Shown piece after piece: positions 1 to 9,118 of a DNA stretch of 24,148 nt. The DNA comes from Hemicentrotus pulcherrimus (lineage: Eukaryota; Echinodermata; Echinoidea; Camarodonta; Strongylocentrotidae). Position 1 is the first letter of the stretch, and each line of letters opens with the position of its first letter. The position numbers and the translations under genes are program-made. The DNA lies in assembly GCA_003118195.1 (NCBI GenBank), contig BEXV01000339.1, positions 186,075 to 210,222 of the forward strand. The letters are read 5' to 3'. The notes beneath the pieces were generated by a model. It made no database searches, was not told the origin of the DNA, and worked only from the letters and a program-made list of their open reading frames with translations.

Positions 1-470
1 CTCTCTCTCTCTTTATTTCTGCTCTGTGATGTGGATAGAGATTCAGAGCACATCCAGACTATAGGTGTCAAACTGACTGGCAATGTCCTTCTGCTTCTCA
101 ACAGACACTTCACTTCTTATCTCATTTCCCTCTATAACATAGCATCATAGTCGACATTGTACTCATCTTTTTCTTTTAATATATTTAATAAATTTCACAT
201 TTAAAAATCTCTTCTCTCCAACTCTGTTCTCTCATACACATACACACACACTCTCTCTCTCTCTTTCTTTCTATTTCTTTCTCTCTATCACTCTCCTTGA
301 CTCTTACTCCTCCTAATGTCTATATTGCTTCCCCCCTCTCATACATAAGGATGTCCCTCACCCCATCAATCCCACCTCCCCTCTCTCTCTCCCTCTCCTC
401 CCCTCTCTATCTCTCTCACTCTCTTTGTCTCTCTTCTTCTATCTGTCTCTCCCTCCTACCCATTGCACAT
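1..470. repeat. CT-rich low-complexity tract
   Basis: Pyrimidine-rich DNA with short pure (CT)n runs at the window edge and around 250-265 and 380-435, plus a short (CA)n run just before 250. Some ordinary A+T-rich sequence is mixed in, mainly about 30-230. It is probably a decayed microsatellite cluster cut by the window start. I see no coding or RNA signal. Confidence 0.85.
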
Positions 471-479
471 TGAATGCCA

Positions 480-2740
480 GAGGGGATGAAGAGGTTCTCA
501 TTTTATCAAACCCTTTCCATTTTTTTTCCATTCTCCATATTCCCCAGAATAATATGAATTTTAAATAGCAGGTGAACCATTCTGCTCAGTTCTGGATAAC
601 TGCATGAATTTCTGATCAATTTATTTCTCACCTCGCACTAGGGGATTGCAAATTCCCTTTCTTACAACAAGCAAACAGTCAATAAATATGAGATGGTCAT
701 TCTATTATGAACTTTCACACAGACTAAGTGAATGCCTCTTGATTAAAACACTTAAAAGGAGAATGGAAGTAGAATATGATGTTGTTTTCTATGATAATCA
801 AACACTGTGATAGATTTGGTATATAATTCATCAAATGACAAACAAATCTATGGGTCTATAGCAATTAAACTGCAAAGCTACAGAATGGCAAATAAGAATA
901 AGAAATCCTCTTACCTAGACCCATATTAAAGTTTCAGTAAAATGCAAAATATTGATATAGCAAGCATTCATGACAGTTCTAATAAACACATTAAATTTGA
1001 TGAAGGAAATGTCAAATGCTAATTAGTCTAAACCTAATTTACTTTACTGTACATACCTAAAACATTTAGTAATTCTATCATGAATAATTGTGTGTAATAC
1101 TGCTTTTACACATTTATCATGTACATATTACCTTTTTTTTAATACAAAAGTTCTTCAATGAAATAAACATCTAAATCTCTCAAACTTGAATTTGCTATAC
1201 CTGCAAAGATGGACTAAAGAGCAAAAAAGGATGGTGAATCCATCAACTTGTTACAATAGGATGCCGATTTGTGGTGCAACCAAGATAAACTTAAATTTGA
1301 GTCGACCTGAAATAGAAGGGAAAAAATATGAGAAGCTAAAAACCTGCAAATCAAGAGTTTTCAGATGAAAACAGAGATGGTTCCAACAAATTTGGGAAGC
1401 AATTTGAGATCAGTATGAAGATAGCTGCAGGTCTGACCAGGGTAATTTATTTATCTTGTCAACGTTGAGGCGCCCTCTGGTGCTAATTAGATGCGTAACA
1501 GAGTTACACCATGGTTACACACTCACATAACCGTTTCGCTTTCCTGCGCCTCGTACACTCTCAACTACAGTAGTTTTAAATGGGAAAGGCATCTTGTGTG
1601 AGAAGACTGAGAGTGAGGGCAGAAATAGGGGAAATTAAATATACAGTATCGTGACTAAAAGAGAGAAAAAAAGGGGGCATTTGGGTGAATTTCACCTTAT
1701 TGATTGGCCTTGTGAATAAGATGGGGGCAAAAGAAAACAGATCAGTAATATCTTGCAATTGGCATTGATTGGCCAGCCTGATGGACGAGATAGGTCTGGA
1801 GCATGAAAAGTACCTTTTTCTTTTGTTGACAGAATGGGGGGGGGGGATTACTAAAGAACAAGCAAAATGTTATTGTAGTAATTCTTTCATGTAATGTAAG
1901 TGGTAAAATGAAAAAAATAAGAAATAACATATAGGATCTAGTGGGGATTAAACAGATAAAATGTTGATGTTAAGTATGAATTCTCAAATAAAGACCTTGC
2001 ATATCACTGTTAAAACTTAAGATAGAACATCCATAAATTACATTAGAAGAATCAACTTACAAGGCAACAATCATAGATGAAATGAAGGAAAAAAATATCA
2101 CAGAAAACGTGTACGGCACATTGTTGAAAGTTTTTAAATATACTTTTTCTATGACTCCTAATAGAATATTCTACTTTCCTGATTGCAAGAGGAAATAGAG
2201 TGAATATTGATCACACAAGTACTCCTAAAAATCATTTATCTGTTCTTGAACTCTGTCATACACTTCCTTAACATTTTAATGACTCTGCATCAATACTTTT
2301 TAAAGTTTTACAAATTGTGTATGAAACTAGAAACAGAATTATGTCAAAGAGCATTACACATAACTCAAGATAAATGACATAACATTTATTGGAAAGTTAG
2401 TGATATCTGTACCATTAAAAATGAGTATGTCTGAAATAACAAGCTCATGAAATCCAGTGTGTTTGGAAATGTTAGTAACTTACTACAAAATCAACCCACT
2501 GCTAATCAACTACAAGAGAGCCATCAAAAAAACTAATACTGGTTGAAAAATTAATCTTTTGCAGATTTTAATGATAACACTCAATTTTGTCTGCACGAGT
2601 CCGCCATGCTCGCAGACATACTGACTCCTCTCTCAAGTCATAATTACAAAACAGTAAGCAAAATAAAGTTATGTATTGAGTCAATGAATGAGAGCCTGGT
2701 AGAGGGATAGGCACACGTTTTCTGAGAGAAGATGGACATA
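480..2740. other. A+T-rich non-coding stretch
   Basis: Ordinary A+T-rich DNA. The only open frames are about 60 codons, with no recognisable protein features. It contains a G11 homopolymer at 1836-1846, a CTCF-like site at 1469-1483 (listed separately), and a small imperfect hairpin at 2589-2617 whose outer arms are GTCTGC and GCAGAC. I see no gene. Confidence 0.7.
1469..1483 (-). promoter_or_regulatory. CTCF-like binding motif
   Basis: On the minus strand this reads GCACCAGAGGGCGCC, which agrees with the CTCF core (CCACCAG-rGGGCGC type) at all but the first base. CTCF is an insulator and loop-anchor zinc-finger protein present in echinoderms. The match is sequence only. Related C+G-rich words also occur inside dispersed repeats, so it may be a repeat fossil rather than a working site. 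Confidence 0.3.
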
Positions 2741-2749
2741 CAAACAAGG

Positions 2750-2774
2750 CAGACAGACAGACAGACAGACAGAC
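2750..2774. repeat. (AGAC)n tetranucleotide microsatellite
   Basis: About six perfect copies of AGAC in a row. It is a simple sequence repeat, likely polymorphic in length, with no associated gene visible. Confidence 0.95.
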
Positions 2775-2977
2775 ATACTGGAGAGACCATGCATGCTCGA
2801 TATCGTCTCTAAAAGATAAAAGCTTCTCTCTCCCAAATCCTAAGATAAGCAGTATGGAAACTGGAAGCTAGTTGGAGTAATTTACACTCTCTGTGCCACT
2901 CTCTCTCACTCTCTGTTAGATCTCTTGTGTAAGTCACACCATCTCCCTTATACCTTGACTAAGGTGTCTCTAACTAG

Positions 2978-3019
2978 AGGTCAACCAAGGTCAAATGGGA
3001 GTCTGACCTTTGACGACCT
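2978..3019. promoter_or_regulatory. nuclear-receptor half-site cluster including a perfect DR4
   Basis: AGGTCA at 2978-2983 and again at 2988-2993 form a direct repeat with a 4-base spacer (ACCA), the DR4 layout bound by thyroid-hormone-receptor/LXR-type RXR heterodimers. The inverted half-site TGACCT follows at 3004-3009 and an imperfect one (CGACCT) at 3014-3019. An exact DR4 with these half-sites is expected about 0.003 times per window of this length on both strands under uniform base composition. Function is inferred. No gene lies nearby inside the window to be the target. Confidence 0.35.
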
Positions 3020-3388
3020 CAAGGATTGGATGGCAGCTTTTTAAGTAAATGTTTTGAGTTTGATTTGAAATGTGGTGTAATGAATCTGGTAAGATGAGAA
3101 GAGATGGGAGGTTTCAGCGTAAATCCATTTAGGTTTAAAGAAACAATGATGTATAGCAAGCTTGGTGGTATGCATTGATTTCAATGATTCATTTTATGAG
3201 TAGTCATGGATTACATTGACTTTAAAGTTACCCTCAGTCATTTGCACATGAATCGTGTGATGAACCAAAATAAGTCTCAAATCATATTTCATCATGAATA
3301 ATTTCCAGATGCAATATCTCTCACAAAATCAAATTGGTCAACATAATCAAGTATCGTATGCAATCTTCTTAGGCCAAATAAAAAACAA
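3020..3388. other. A+T-rich non-coding stretch
   Basis: A+T-rich sequence with no open frame, RNA motif or repeat that I can recognise. Confidence 0.6.
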
Positions 3389-3648
3389 ACATGTTTAGCG
3401 TCCTGTTTTTTTTTTAAATAGGAAGGAGGAGGCCCTTTTTTTTCTTTCAAAATGGCCGCTCAGTACATTTTCCCTGACAGTCTGGCTTTTTTTCAAGATG
3501 GCTGCCGAAATTTTTTTTTCTTTCCTTTTTTTTAAATCAGAAATAGACCCATTTCAGCAGTGTTTTTCATGTTTTTTTCTTTAAAAAAAATAATATAAAA
3601 AAAATAGGAGGCCCCCAAAAAGAAATCAGGCAGGGACGCTAAACATGT
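3389..3648. mobile_element. small inverted-repeat element (MITE-like), ACATGTTTAGCGTCC ends
   Basis: The left end ACATGTTTAGCGTCCTG at 3389 returns inverted at 3631-3648, where the reverse complement reads ACATGTTTAGCGTCCCTG. The two ends are about 260 bp apart. The interior has long T and A runs, and a short module (AAATAGGA followed by GAGGCCC) near both ends in the same orientation. Two related words, AAAATGGCCGC and AAGATGGCTGC, lie in the middle and resemble YY1-type CATGG sites. There is no open frame, so it would be non-autonomous. The palindrome ACATGT at both ends hides the true target-site duplication, so the superfamily cannot be set. Confidence 0.65.
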
Positions 3649-5071
3649 ATATTCTTTTAAATGGCCTTATAACGCATATGAAAGTTTCAAGCAAAATCGC
3701 CCTTGATTACTTGATTACAAGAGATACCTAATATTCTTGTAAACATCATATATTGTAACCATATTAAATTAAGCTAACACTATCAAGACTCTTAAAATAG
3801 GTCCATTTTCGCATCACAAACACCTTCTGAAAAAAAATGCAAATTTTTTGGAGTACCATTTACACTACTGGAAAAATCCTATATAAAACCGTTGAAGTCT
3901 GCTTAAACTTCTTTTGGGGCGAGTAGAGCACATGTGCCACTGGTAGGTGTCCTGCGTGATGTATTAACACAGAAGTGGTTCGCCGATAGTTGCTAGGCGA
4001 GTACCAGCGAAACCCCGGAATGAGAGAAAAATTTACCATTTGGGGTTGCAGTGTAAATGCACCTATTGAATATGGCAACTGTCTCACCCTGCCTTGTAAT
4101 CATCTATGATTCAACTTATAAATACTTTTTGAAAAACATTTAAAAAACAACAAAATTTAACATCAAAATTACAAAAGAATATAAATCTTCCACTAATAGA
4201 TCTAAACACCCAATTCTTCTTCTTCTCACTGTCGAGTAATTGCTTTATCCACGTTACTCGTTGAACCTTTTACAAACAGTTCAAAGCTTAAACTTTCAAA
4301 CCACCACCTTTATAGTCTTAAAACAGAGTCAATCTTGTTATCCCTTTCTTTCCTCTCCAAGTAAATTCAAAAGAGAGTTATTTTGGAATAGTTATTAAGG
4401 AAGAAACATAAATCAATTTTGATTGTGCATATTGTCAGTAAATGTACTCTATTACAACATTAAAAAAGACAGTTGCTAGCCAGAAATAATGCATAAGAAA
4501 ATTCATGTTATACCTTTTTGCTGTGAAACAACTTCTACATAAAGATGTGCACAAAAGAGAAATACTTAACATAAAGAGAAATATTAAACTTACTTTTTGC
4601 AGCGGTTCTTCAAGTGCAATGAAATCCATAATACATCAAATCTGACATTACATCAGCATCGTCTATGAATCAATACTATATTACCATTTTCATTTGCAAT
4701 AGTTACCATAGTAACATGAAATCGAACATATTTCCAAGTTCTTGATGTACTCTTTGGCAAGTAAGGTAGTCCCAAACATGTAGAGAATAGGGATCCCTTT
4801 GGACTGGTGTATTAAATAAAGTCAATGATAACCCAATGAATGGTGACTAGCTCTATAGCTGTAGGTATCTGTAATCATCAGCATGTGTGATAGTGTATTG
4901 GTGGAATAAAAGAGAATTGATACACCATGGGCATAGAGAAAGATGAGCTAGTGTAAATAAGACCACCATACCACGAAATTAACACCTCTGGAACTTAGCT
5001 GGGGCATGTTCAGGATTCCTGCTGATAGAAGGATCTACAAGCAAACCTTGTGTAGGCAAATAGTTATGAAT
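3649..5071. other. A+T-rich non-coding stretch with a G+C-richer block at about 3890-4090
   Basis: Mostly A+T-rich. The block at about 3890-4090 stands out as less A+T-rich and holds several CG dinucleotides. A 75-codon minus-strand frame crosses it (3860-4087). Its translation matches no family I recognise and has no clear domain or repeat. It could be a decayed transposon piece or an exon fragment, and I cannot tell which. Confidence 0.45.
4702..4715. promoter_or_regulatory. RFX X-box-like palindrome
   Basis: GTTACCATAGTAAC is an almost perfect palindrome and differs at one base from the classical X-box GTTACCATGGTAAC bound by RFX transcription factors, which drive ciliary genes. At this strictness a chance match in a window of this size is unlikely but possible (order 0.01-0.02 by simple counting). 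No ciliary gene is visible in the window. Confidence 0.35.
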
Positions 5072-5100
5072 GGGGGAGGAAGGGGGAAGGGGGCATTGGG
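5072..5100 (+). other. G-quadruplex-forming motif
   Basis: Runs of G5, G5, G5 and G3 are separated by loops of 5, 2 and 4 bases on the plus strand. This satisfies the standard intramolecular G-quadruplex pattern. Whether it folds in vivo is not known. Confidence 0.6.
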
Positions 5101-5862
5101 CTAACCCTGCCCATAGACTAATAACCTATTCAGATAGATTGAAATTTATATGAAAATGGTACAAAGAAACATTGTATGTGCAGCGTACACAATAGATGAC
5201 AATATCGTAAAAGAAACATTGTATAAAGAAATTACTTTTTAAGAAGTCAATGGATAAAACAGCTTGGCAATCATCAGTGTGTGCTCACGATAAGCCCCAC
5301 CCAGTTGTACAATGTGTGTATGATACGTTTCAGACTAGAGCAGGACCATTATTCTTTGTCGAGTTTTCATTCGAAACAATGCTCAAATATGTATTTTGCA
5401 ATACAATGTTTCAATACACAATATTTCTTTAAATGACATACCAACTGTGTATATATAAGATTCTCTTATACATGTAGCTATAAAATGAATTATGATAGTA
5501 TGAAGGCAGGGCAAGTCAGCATTGCAAGGAAATGAAGATTCAAGAGGGAAAGTTAGAGCTATACACACAACACCTCTACATGGCCCTTAATTTTATGTTT
5601 TGTTGAATTATGTGTCATGAAACTTCCATCATTATGATTCTCCAATGAAATGATCTTTAATTTGTTTTACTAAAAGCATAATCAACACAACACTCACACA
5701 AGTACTTGCAATGTTCAAGCTTTCCTTGTTAATCTGTTCTAGTTTTTTTAAATAGTAGTAAGTTAGTAAAACATTTAACAACTGCATTAAAATATGTTAT
5801 AAATCTAAAAATGTTTCTATCTTAATACAGCAATGCACTTTAGAAGACCATTATGATATTAT
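5101..5862. other. A+T-rich non-coding stretch
   Basis: Two open frames of about 60 codons on opposite strands (5250-5432 and 5383-5568) have no recognisable features and look random. I see nothing else here. Confidence 0.6.
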
Positions 5863-6404
5863 TTTAAAGGGGAACTCATACCTGATATTAAGTTGGCTTT
5901 AATAGAAGCAGAAATGACAGGAACGGGTCAGTGAAAGTTTGAGCAAATACCAAATGAAATTAAGATATTATCAAACTTTTGAAGTTACCATCATTTTACT
6001 CAAATTGGCAACTCTGTGACATATCATGCGAGCTCTTTTCCCATTTGCTCTGTACATACAATATCATAAACTTTCATTTTCTTTGTTATTGATGATGGAA
6101 TAGATTGTTCCATACAGGGGTTGTACAGAAATATATATGCAAAAATTATGTTTCTGGTAAATGTATGATAGAAAACTTTCTTGAGAGAAAACCCAGATTT
6201 TAGATTTATTCAAGTACAGAGCATACAGGACGGGGCTTGTAAGATACATCACAGATTTGTCAATTTGATGTTAGACTGATCGCAACTTAAAAAAATAAAT
6301 AACTTTGAATCATAATTTTCTCAAATGCTCAATAATGTGCTCCACTCATTTTTTTCTGCTTCTATTAAAACCACCTTAATATCATGCTAGACTTCCCCTC
6401 TAAA
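5863..6404. mobile_element. MITE-like element with 52-bp terminal inverted repeats (family A, long copy)
   Basis: The left arm 5863-5914 pairs with the reverse complement of 6353-6404. By eye 44 of 52 positions agree, and both arms share TTTAATAGAAGCAGAAA and TGATATTAAG. The outer bases read TTTAAAGGGGAACTC on one side and TTTAGAGGGGAAGTC on the other. The interior contains GTGAAAGTTT (5931) and ATTGGCAACTCTGTG (6004), which recur in the same order with nearly the same spacing in a second element at 19346-19604. There is no transposase frame; the 62-codon minus-strand frame at 6064-6252 has no domain, so the element is non-autonomous. The target-site duplication is unclear. Confidence 0.75.
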
Positions 6405-6406
6405 GG

Positions 6407-6901
6407 ATCTTTGTTTCATATTAACTAAAATAATGAAATTGGCTGCATTGTAGTACGTATATAGTCAAGCCAATAAATGATCAATGGTGATAAGAAATGA
6501 CTTTTTGTCTCAAAAATAATGATGAAAACATCTTCAACTTTTTGAGTGATGTAGATCCTGAACACTGAAATAAAATGCTTCATATTGATATTTGTTTCAT
6601 TTATTTTGTATCCATAATATTGTATTTAGTGATCATAGTTCATATCCAATTATGGGAAAAAGTTTTGAATAAAGGCCCATGGATTTGAGATTAGAGCGCC
6701 TGCGAGAGACATCTACGTTGGTAATATAATCACCCATGTTTTCCTCACAAATATCGGTGGATTTAGACACACAACTGTTTACTTTGGAAGTATCACTTGA
6801 AAGAGGTATTAGAGATGGGAGAGTCTAATTACCGAGCACTATCCAATTCCATTCACTTGTGAAAAATCTACAGCTGCTTCATTTAACACAAAGGTTTACA
6901 C
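6407..6901. other. A+T-rich non-coding stretch
   Basis: Plain A+T-rich spacer between two inverted-repeat elements. I see no open frame, RNA or repeat worth naming. Confidence 0.55.
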
Positions 6902-6903
6902 TA

Positions 6904-7258
6904 GGTATGTCCTCATCAGCTAGAGATTGCCAAATAGCCTGCTATTTCTGATTTGGGAAATAAGCACAAAGTTACAAATCGCGTCTTCATCAGTTTGAGA
7001 CTCGACCTCAAAACTCTAAACTTGAGCTCAAGAAATTAGCTCAAGATATTTTGCACAGTGTTCGTGCATAATGTGAGTCTTTGGGCTGGTGAAAACGTAC
7101 GGGACAAATAGCGAGATATTTTGGGATTATTATCTCAACCAAATATCCCACTAATTGCAACTGCGGGCTGATGAGGACACAAATTAGCTGGATAGTTTGT
7201 GATCGGGGTATTTAAAATAGCGGGTTATTTGGCAATCTCGAGCTGATGAAAACAGGCC
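6904..7258. mobile_element. foldback/MITE element, family F, copy 1
   Basis: The left end GGTATGTCCTCATCAGCT is matched by the reverse complement of the right end, GGCCTGTTTTCATCAGCT. Both arms continue with GAGATTGCCAAATA and a GCTATTT-type word, and a CTCATCAG word recurs at the inner end of the right arm. TA precedes the left end (6902-6903) and TTA follows the right end. The arms and core are clearly related to the element at 9119-9578, including the word TTTGGGATTATTATCTC against TTGGGATATTATCCC there. This copy is about 355 bp and more diverged between its arms. It carries no open frame, so it is non-autonomous. Confidence 0.75.
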
Positions 7259-8176
7259 TTATGGAGGGAAGGAAAGGGCCGAATGAAGTTGAAAAGCTAG
7301 TAATTTTCTTTAGAAGGCATTGAGTCAGGAGGCCAGGCTGAATCAATTTGTGAAACTGTATTTGATTAATATCAATATCATACTGTCTTTCAATCGCTAA
7401 AGTGTAATTAAACTCCTATTTGACTATAGCAGAGTGTGAACTCTGTTAAAATGAATCGTTAGATTATACAAAATCCCATCATTGTGTTACCGCACTTATC
7501 TGATGCGTTTACTCTGACTACAATCACAAACATTTTTTTCAGCCCAAAATCAGGCTTCTGAAAGACATTTACTTGAAAACATGTTGCTCACTAGCTGTCT
7601 TTCACCCTATATCTGACTCTGTCTCCCTCTCTCAGCCACTTTTTGTTTGTTTACAGTATTCATGTCATTCTCTACTAGTATCTCTCTCTATCTCACTCTT
7701 TTATTTTTTACCCCACCATAACTAAGAGTTATATACCTACCTCAAACTTTGCAATGTGCAAGAACATGGAATTAATTTCACCCTGGCAATTTGAAGGAGG
7801 ATTTTGAAACACACATCTGAATTGGAAAATAATGAATTTGAATTACCAATGAGCCAACCTCAAGTGAATGATGATTTTCATGTTTATGAATGAACCTAAT
7901 GTGACCAAAATGCTTAATTCAAGATTTGGGCACTAAATGTATGTAAGACTGAGTTCATCAAACTATTGGGAGGCATGATGAGTATGTGAATGTGAGTAGG
8001 TGACACCACTGTGGCATGAATTGTTAGCCTTAAATCATCAAAAATATGCATCCAATTTTAATTCAACAAATTTTGAGAAGCTCTTCGGTACCCCTTCTGA
8101 CAAATTCTTATATTTATTTCTTCTATTAAATATTTAATGAAAGTCAGTATTCCCCCACCCACCACAGGAAATAAGG
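7259..8176. other. A+T-rich non-coding stretch
   Basis: Spacer DNA with a mild CT-rich patch at about 7615-7710. No open frame, RNA gene or inverted repeat was found. Confidence 0.55.
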
Positions 8177-8184
8177 AGGCGAGT

Positions 8185-8196
8185 TGGCTCAGTCGG
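8185..8196 (+). promoter_or_regulatory. Pol III A box of the SINE
   Basis: TGGCTCAGTCGG fits the tRNA A-box consensus TRGYNNARNNGG without a mismatch. It lies 32 bases before the B box, as in a tRNA. Confidence 0.85.
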
Positions 8197-8228
8197 TAAA
8201 GCGTCTGCCTGTCGAACCAAAGATCCCG

Positions 8229-8239
8229 GGTTCGACTCC
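8229..8239 (+). promoter_or_regulatory. Pol III B box of the SINE
   Basis: GGTTCGACTCC is an exact match to the B-box consensus GGTTCGANTCC, the binding site for TFIIIC. Confidence 0.88.
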
Positions 8240-8550
8240 CACCTAGGCAGATGACAGAAGCATGCGTTGTGTGCTAACGTGCCCCTTCCCTTGTTCATAG
8301 ATGCAGGTTACAGTATGTCAAGTGGAAAACACTCCGTCCCTCGGATAGGACGTTAAATGGAGGCCCCGTGTACAGGAGAGTCACAACCCTTGCACGTTAA
8401 GAACCCATTGCACTATTCGTATAAGAGTAGGGGGAAACCCCGGTGTAATGGTCCACCTGCATACCCCAACCAGGCCGAGTATACGGCATCTGCAAGAATC
8501 TTCAGTATTGAAGGAGGCAGATTATCTTGAAGAAGAAGAAATGATAATAA

Positions 8551-8992
8551 CCAAGAGTATGTATAAAGTATTTCAAAAAGTAAATATATAAAGTATATGT
8601 CATGACTAGACTCAATAATAAGCACTTGTGATTTTGTTCAAGTGGTAACAAAAGTTGTGGTTAAGTATGAAAAGAGTCACCTCGCGTACTCACAGAAGTG
8701 TGAGTATTCATGATTTACCAGCCTATAAAAAAGTGGCAAACCTATACTTCATACATTAAATAAATAGCTTTTACCAACGAAAGTACTCAAAACGTAATAA
8801 CTCTCCACTGTCATTTGACCCCTCCCCCCACCCTCCCCAAACCCCTGTTTTTGTTCATGCATTAGCACTAAGTTTGATAGTCTTTTTTTTCAAAGAAAGA
8901 CAATCATTGAAATCTAGTTTTTATATTGATCTCAGGTATCTTGCCATAGCCCTTTCCAAACTTTCTCAATTTTTCTATTCTGTAGACAACCT

Positions 8993-8996
<4 letters not shown>
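8551..8996. other. non-coding spacer with a C-rich patch
   Basis: A+T-rich DNA apart from a C-rich patch at 8820-8846. On the minus strand that patch has G-runs of 4, 4, 3 and 6 with short loops (8824-8845), which fits a G-quadruplex motif. I see no gene. Confidence 0.55.
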
Positions 8997-9029
<33 letters not shown>

Positions 9030-9116
9030 CTCCGTCCCATTTTCCCTCTTCATCTTCTTTCCCTAAATCTCTTTTTCATTATCCCCCTCTCTCTTTTTCT
9101 CCCTCCTCCCTCTCTC
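8997..9116. repeat. (CT)n microsatellite and CT-rich flank
   Basis: A pure (CT)n run covers 8997-9026, followed by a CT-rich stretch that runs up to the left end of the foldback element at 9119. A plus-strand frame here encodes mostly Ser-Leu repeats and is an artefact of the microsatellite. Confidence 0.92.
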
Positions 9117-9118
9117 TA

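Larger units (their letters stand above)
8177..8550 (+). mobile_element. tRNA-derived SINE, near complete
   Basis: The 5' part (about 8178-8251) is tRNA-like, with Pol III A and B boxes at the usual spacing and a GTC triplet where an Asp-type anticodon would lie. It is followed by a tRNA-unrelated body of about 280 bp. The body contains GGATAGGACGTTAAAT at 8343 and GCACGTTAAGAACCC at 8392. These words remind me of the conserved central domain shared by invertebrate MetaSINE-type families, though that name is from memory and unchecked. The 3' end is a short (GAA)n tail near 8529-8540. No convincing target-site duplication was found, so both ends are approximate. A minus-strand frame at 8413-8625 is only a shadow of this element. 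Confidence 0.85.

Noticed and set aside
8178..8251. Stand-alone tRNA gene
   Set aside because: A and B boxes are present, but the acceptor stem does not pair well and a long conserved non-tRNA body follows, so it is the head of a SINE.
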